The translations under genes and the position numbers were made by a program. Below are positions 24,901-27,640 of a DNA stretch of 27,640 nucleotides, one piece after another; position 1 is the stretch's first letter, and every line of letters starts with the position of its first letter. Origin of the DNA: a virus; IMG/VR virus record IMGVR_UViG_3300023119_000096, positions 1-27,640 of that record; one strand, written 5' to 3'. The notes beneath the pieces are model-generated. The model had not been told where the DNA came from, did not search any database, and saw only the letters and a list, made by a program, of their open reading frames with translations.

Positions 24901-27640
24901 TATACTCTCCCTACCACAATCTCGACAACACCTCTGTCTTCAGTGTCTTTTGAGCCAACTGCTTTACCGAGCACTTGACCAACACCTGGAGAATTGTTAA
25001 CCATTGCAAAGCCTGGTATTGCACTTGTAACCAGCATATCTCCTTTTTCCACCCGACCGATGACCTTACATGGAACTCTACCTTGTAGTGCTAGTCCTAC
25101 TACGTGATCACCTTCTAATGCACTGTTCATCAAGTGAGCTGGATTAGTTGTAACAACACCTGCTACACTGGTTTGTCCTTTAGCAGTGCATACAGTAACT
25201 TCTGCATCTCCGCCAAATACAACTACTGTGCCTGGTTCATAGTCTGCATCACCTAAATAGTTTTCTGCCAAGTCAGCATATAGTGCTTCTGTAGCAGTTC
25301 CGTGGAACGTAGTGGCCCAAACAGCGTTGTAAATATTACCACTAGCACCTATAGCAACACCGTTATCAGCACCTGAGTTTGCAGGCCCTATTATATTTCC
25401 AGTATGTGTAATACTTCCTGTTAAGTTAATATCTGCTGTGCCACTTATTGTGCCACTTGTAAATGCAATTCCTGTCATGCCTGCTAGGCTTGTGCTTGCT
25501 GCACCTAGTGCAATAGTTGTTGTGCCTATTGTGATGTCGTCGTTTGATAATTTTCCGTTATCAATACCACCAGTTGCAAGTTCTACCCAACCATCAGTTA
25601 CACTAAATTCTACACTATTGAAACTTGATAGTCCACTTAGTGCTTGTTTCTGTGCTGCTGTTCCTGTAGGTGCTGCTGCTTGTGCAGTGGCAAGATCCAT
25701 TGCAAGTTTGCTTTGCTCAATTCCTGCTGTAGCATTTACGTCTGCATTGATAATACTTCCGGTTGAAATAGCAGTTGTTAATTCGTTAGTAGCTGTTCTT
25801 GTAAATGTAACATCGCCTACTACATTAGCATTTTCACTATTTTGAGCTGTGCCTGTAAAAGTTAACAGTTGCGCACTCATTAAACCGCCTGAACCTGTGA
25901 TTGTTACATCGCCAATATCATTTAGTTCATCGGTTTTCTGATCAACATAATCTTTAGTGGTTGCATCACTGCCTGCAAGAGGTGTTGCTAGGTTTGTAAT
26001 TCTAAAGCCACCCAAGCTCATATCATCTTCCATTGGAGTTTGACTAAAGCCAGGTCCGCCTAATGACATAAAGCCTGGACCAATTTTCGTAGCAGTAAGT
26101 TGTCCATCTCTATCAAGACCAAGTCTGTAGTTTAGATATCCGTCAACTGCTGTTTGTGTTGGAACAGCATCACCTTTTGGATCTGTAAATGTATCATCGT
26201 TTGAAAATTCATTTACACGAACACCACGTTTAAAACCAATACCATCAATGTTTGTAAGGACAAGTGCAGCGTTAAATGTAACACTACCTGTGCCTTGGTC
26301 AACTGTAAAGAATCTGCCAACACGGAAGAAACCATCTTGGTCTGTCATAACAGTAAACACACGCCCTTTTCTACGTTCTTGGGCTTGTGCAGCACTCCTC
26401 GTGCCGTTTTCATCAAATGCATCACTTGTGCTGGTTGCACTTGTGCCAAATGGTTTGCCAAAAATACGTTCTGGATAGTTTGCAGTGTTAAATCCGCCAA
26501 CACCAATATCCAGCATATCGTGGCCTGTTGCACGACAGGTTGAAATGTTCACTGTAACCTGTGCTGGTTCACCTGCTGCTAAGCCTGCTTTTAGTGTAAT
26601 ACCTCTAGTGTTTGTCAAACTAATGGCAAGCCCACTTGATGTAGCTGGCCATGTTACGTCCGTATTAGCTAAGTCTGCAATCTGTATTATACCAACTGTC
26701 TCAGTAGATCCAACACCGTCATCAAACTCGTATTCAGCATAACCTGTCACAGTATAAGTTTTACCGCCCCAAGTCATCAACATATCATTATTGGCAATTC
26801 TAGCTTTGTTATCTGTATCGAGAGCATTAATACAAATAAATCTATCACCTACTGTGGCACCAAAGGTGTTAGCACCGCTTGCACCTGCTGCTGCAATAAT
26901 GTCTGTAAAGTTTGGATCTACAGTTAAACTAGGTGCAGTGCCTGAACCATTAATAGTTTCTGCTAATCCTACAACATCTTGATCTACAGTCATGTCAATG
27001 TAACGATAATTTGCATCAAATGTCACAACACGTTTTGTTCCAAGTCCACTGAGCTGATATCCGTCTGTTATTGTTGTGCCAAAAGCAATTGTTCTGTATG
27101 TGATGCTTGTATCATCTTCAGTAAACACAAATGCAGTTGAAGGTCGAACTGGCAAGTCATCTGCTGGCAATCCGTCAACAACAATGTTTTGTTTGTGTCT
27201 AATAACCAATGGTATATCATGCGGAGTATCTTCTTGTAGTCCGTTATCTGCCGTGCCTTCAATACCTGTGCCGAAGTTGAATCTCCAAACTTGACCATCT
27301 CTTACAGGAGATTGATCATCAAATGCTGCTGTTCCGGAAATTGTAACTGCTGTGATGCCACCGCTGCCATCTACTGTATCAACATCAATTGTTGCATCGT
27401 TAGTTGATGTAAGACCGTCTAATAATGCACCATCAACAGTAAAACTGTCTGTATCTGCATAACCAGCACCTGCGTTTTCAATTTCAACAGTATAACCGTC
27501 GGTTCTGTTTTTGGCAATAGTAAATGTTGCTTTACTGGTTTGTGGACCTGAACCTGAGTAAGTTGCAGCAATTGTATCATTAACAGCCTGATACCCGTCT
27601 AATATATAATCTGTTTGTTGAGCATTGGTAATTTCATAAG
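24900..27640 (-). CDS. Large tail-fibre protein, 5' end outside window
   Basis: A partial gene of at least 913 codons. The reading frame stays open from the window edge (first full codon at 27638) to the TAA at 24900-24902. An internal TTG at 27209 is only a Leu codon inside ...PLVIRHKQNIVV..., and the upstream segment (TVEIENAGAGYADTDSF; GQVWRFNFGTGIEG) continues the same protein, so the true start is outside. The sequence is beta-rich and repetitive. A middle region (VMTDQDGFFRVGRFFTVDQGTG; RVNEFSNDDTF) and the C-terminal 140 residues (ALYADLAENYLGDADYEPG, VVVFGG, ALQGRVPCKVIGRVEKGDML, GKAVGSKDTEDRGVVEIVVG) match the pattern of fibre C-terminal domains in marine T4-like phages. That C-terminal domain resembles the intramolecular-chaperone/peptidase G2 group in pattern, but self-cleavage is unproven. 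Confidence 0.88.
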   Translation of the reverse strand, partial: YEITNAQQTDYILDGYQAVNDTIAATYSGSGPQTSKATFTIAKNRTDGYTVEIENAGAGYADTDSFTVDGALLDGLTSTNDATIDVDTVDGSGGITAVTISGTAAFDDQSPVRDGQVWRFNFGTGIEGTADNGLQEDTPHDIPLVIRHKQNIVVDGLPADDLPVRPSTAFVFTEDDTSITYRTIAFGTTITDGYQLSGLGTKRVVTFDANYRYIDMTVDQDVVGLAETINGSGTAPSLTVDPNFTDIIAAAGASGANTFGATVGDRFICINALDTDNKARIANNDMLMTWGGKTYTVTGYAEYEFDDGVGSTETVGIIQIADLANTDVTWPATSSGLAISLTNTRGITLKAGLAAGEPAQVTVNISTCRATGHDMLDIGVGGFNTANYPERIFGKPFGTSATSTSDAFDENGTRSAAQAQERRKGRVFTVMTDQDGFFRVGRFFTVDQGTGSVTFNAALVLTNIDGIGFKRGVRVNEFSNDDTFTDPKGDAVPTQTAVDGYLNYRLGLDRDGQLTATKIGPGFMSLGGPGFSQTPMEDDMSLGGFRITNLATPLAGSDATTKDYVDQKTDELNDIGDVTITGSGGLMSAQLLTFTGTAQNSENANVVGDVTFTRTATNELTTAISTGSIINADVNATAGIEQSKLAMDLATAQAAAPTGTAAQKQALSGLSSFNSVEFSVTDGWVELATGGIDNGKLSNDDITIGTTTIALGAASTSLAGMTGIAFTSGTISGTADINLTGSITHTGNIIGPANSGADNGVAIGASGNIYNAVWATTFHGTATEALYADLAENYLGDADYEPGTVVVFGGDAEVTVCTAKGQTSVAGVVTTNPAHLMNSALEGDHVVGLALQGRVPCKVIGRVEKGDMLVTSAIPGFAMVNNSPGVGQVLGKAVGSKDTEDRGVVEIVVGRV

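Noticed and set aside
24900-27209. A complete 769-aa fibre gene starting at 27209
   Set aside because: The codon at 27207-27209 is TTG with no RBS, and the frame stays open with fibre-like sequence to the window edge. The gene is partial at its 5' end instead.

Overview
The window looks like an interior segment of an AT-rich, T4-like marine myovirus genome. Evidence for this is a gp44-type clamp-loader ATPase, a DexA-type exonuclease, PhoH, a phage MazG, ThyA plus DHFR, large modular fibre proteins of the kind seen in marine T4-like phages, and repeated copies of the T4-type late promoter NATAAATA. Two cargo genes point to an alphaproteobacterial host, plausibly SAR11/Pelagibacter-like given the AT-richness: a 7Fe FdxA ferredoxin with the long C-terminal extension typical of that group, and a Bax-inhibitor-1/YccA protein. 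The host is an inference. No photosynthesis genes are present. No tRNA, CRISPR array or insertion sequence was seen. No stretch over about 150 bases lacks a gene.

Layout. All genes are on the minus strand except phoH. In transcription order from the right edge: (1) 27640-12627 is a late structural block of fibre/adhesin genes, comprising a partial fibre gene running off the window, a 462-aa fibre, a 907-aa fibre with a 14-residue tandem repeat, a subtilisin-like protease with a beta-sandwich tail, a 235-aa fibre paralogue, an 1176-aa multi-Ig protein, a 425-aa Ig plus LamG adhesin and a 203-aa protein. (2) 12627-4295 is a compact block of replication, nucleotide and host-modulation genes: a DnaE-like fragment, a GroES-like co-chaperonin, MazG, a BI-1 membrane protein, a 52-aa membrane protein, DexA, gp44, a 2OG-Fe(II) oxygenase, a sulfotransferase, FdxA ferredoxin, DHFR and ThyA. 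(3) phoH at 3564-4289 is on the plus strand with its own late promoter, leader hairpin and terminator. (4) 3420-1 is a late block with two proteins of unknown function followed by a lysis cassette: GH19 endolysin, inner-spanin-like coiled-coil protein, lipoprotein (outer-spanin-like) and a small one-TM protein (holin candidate).

How it fits together. Genes are packed with ATGA or TAATG overlaps, so translational coupling is likely through the metabolic block. Late promoters sit 21-38 bases ahead of several structural, lysis and phoH start codons. MazG, DHFR and ThyA serve nucleotide supply, and gp44 and DexA serve replication. FdxA, BI-1, the GroES-like protein, the sulfotransferase and the oxygenase look like host-modulating or virion-modifying cargo.

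The most unusual signals are as follows. Two genes (the 100-aa one-TM gene and the 52-aa membrane gene) have hairpins that would hide the ribosome binding site only in read-through RNA, with a promoter inside the hairpin. This is the logic known for T4 gene e. There is also a stand-alone DnaE fragment that keeps the GRGS motif but stops before the catalytic aspartates, a subtilase embedded in the fibre operon, and a long hairpin that coincides with the predicted 5' end of phoH mRNA.
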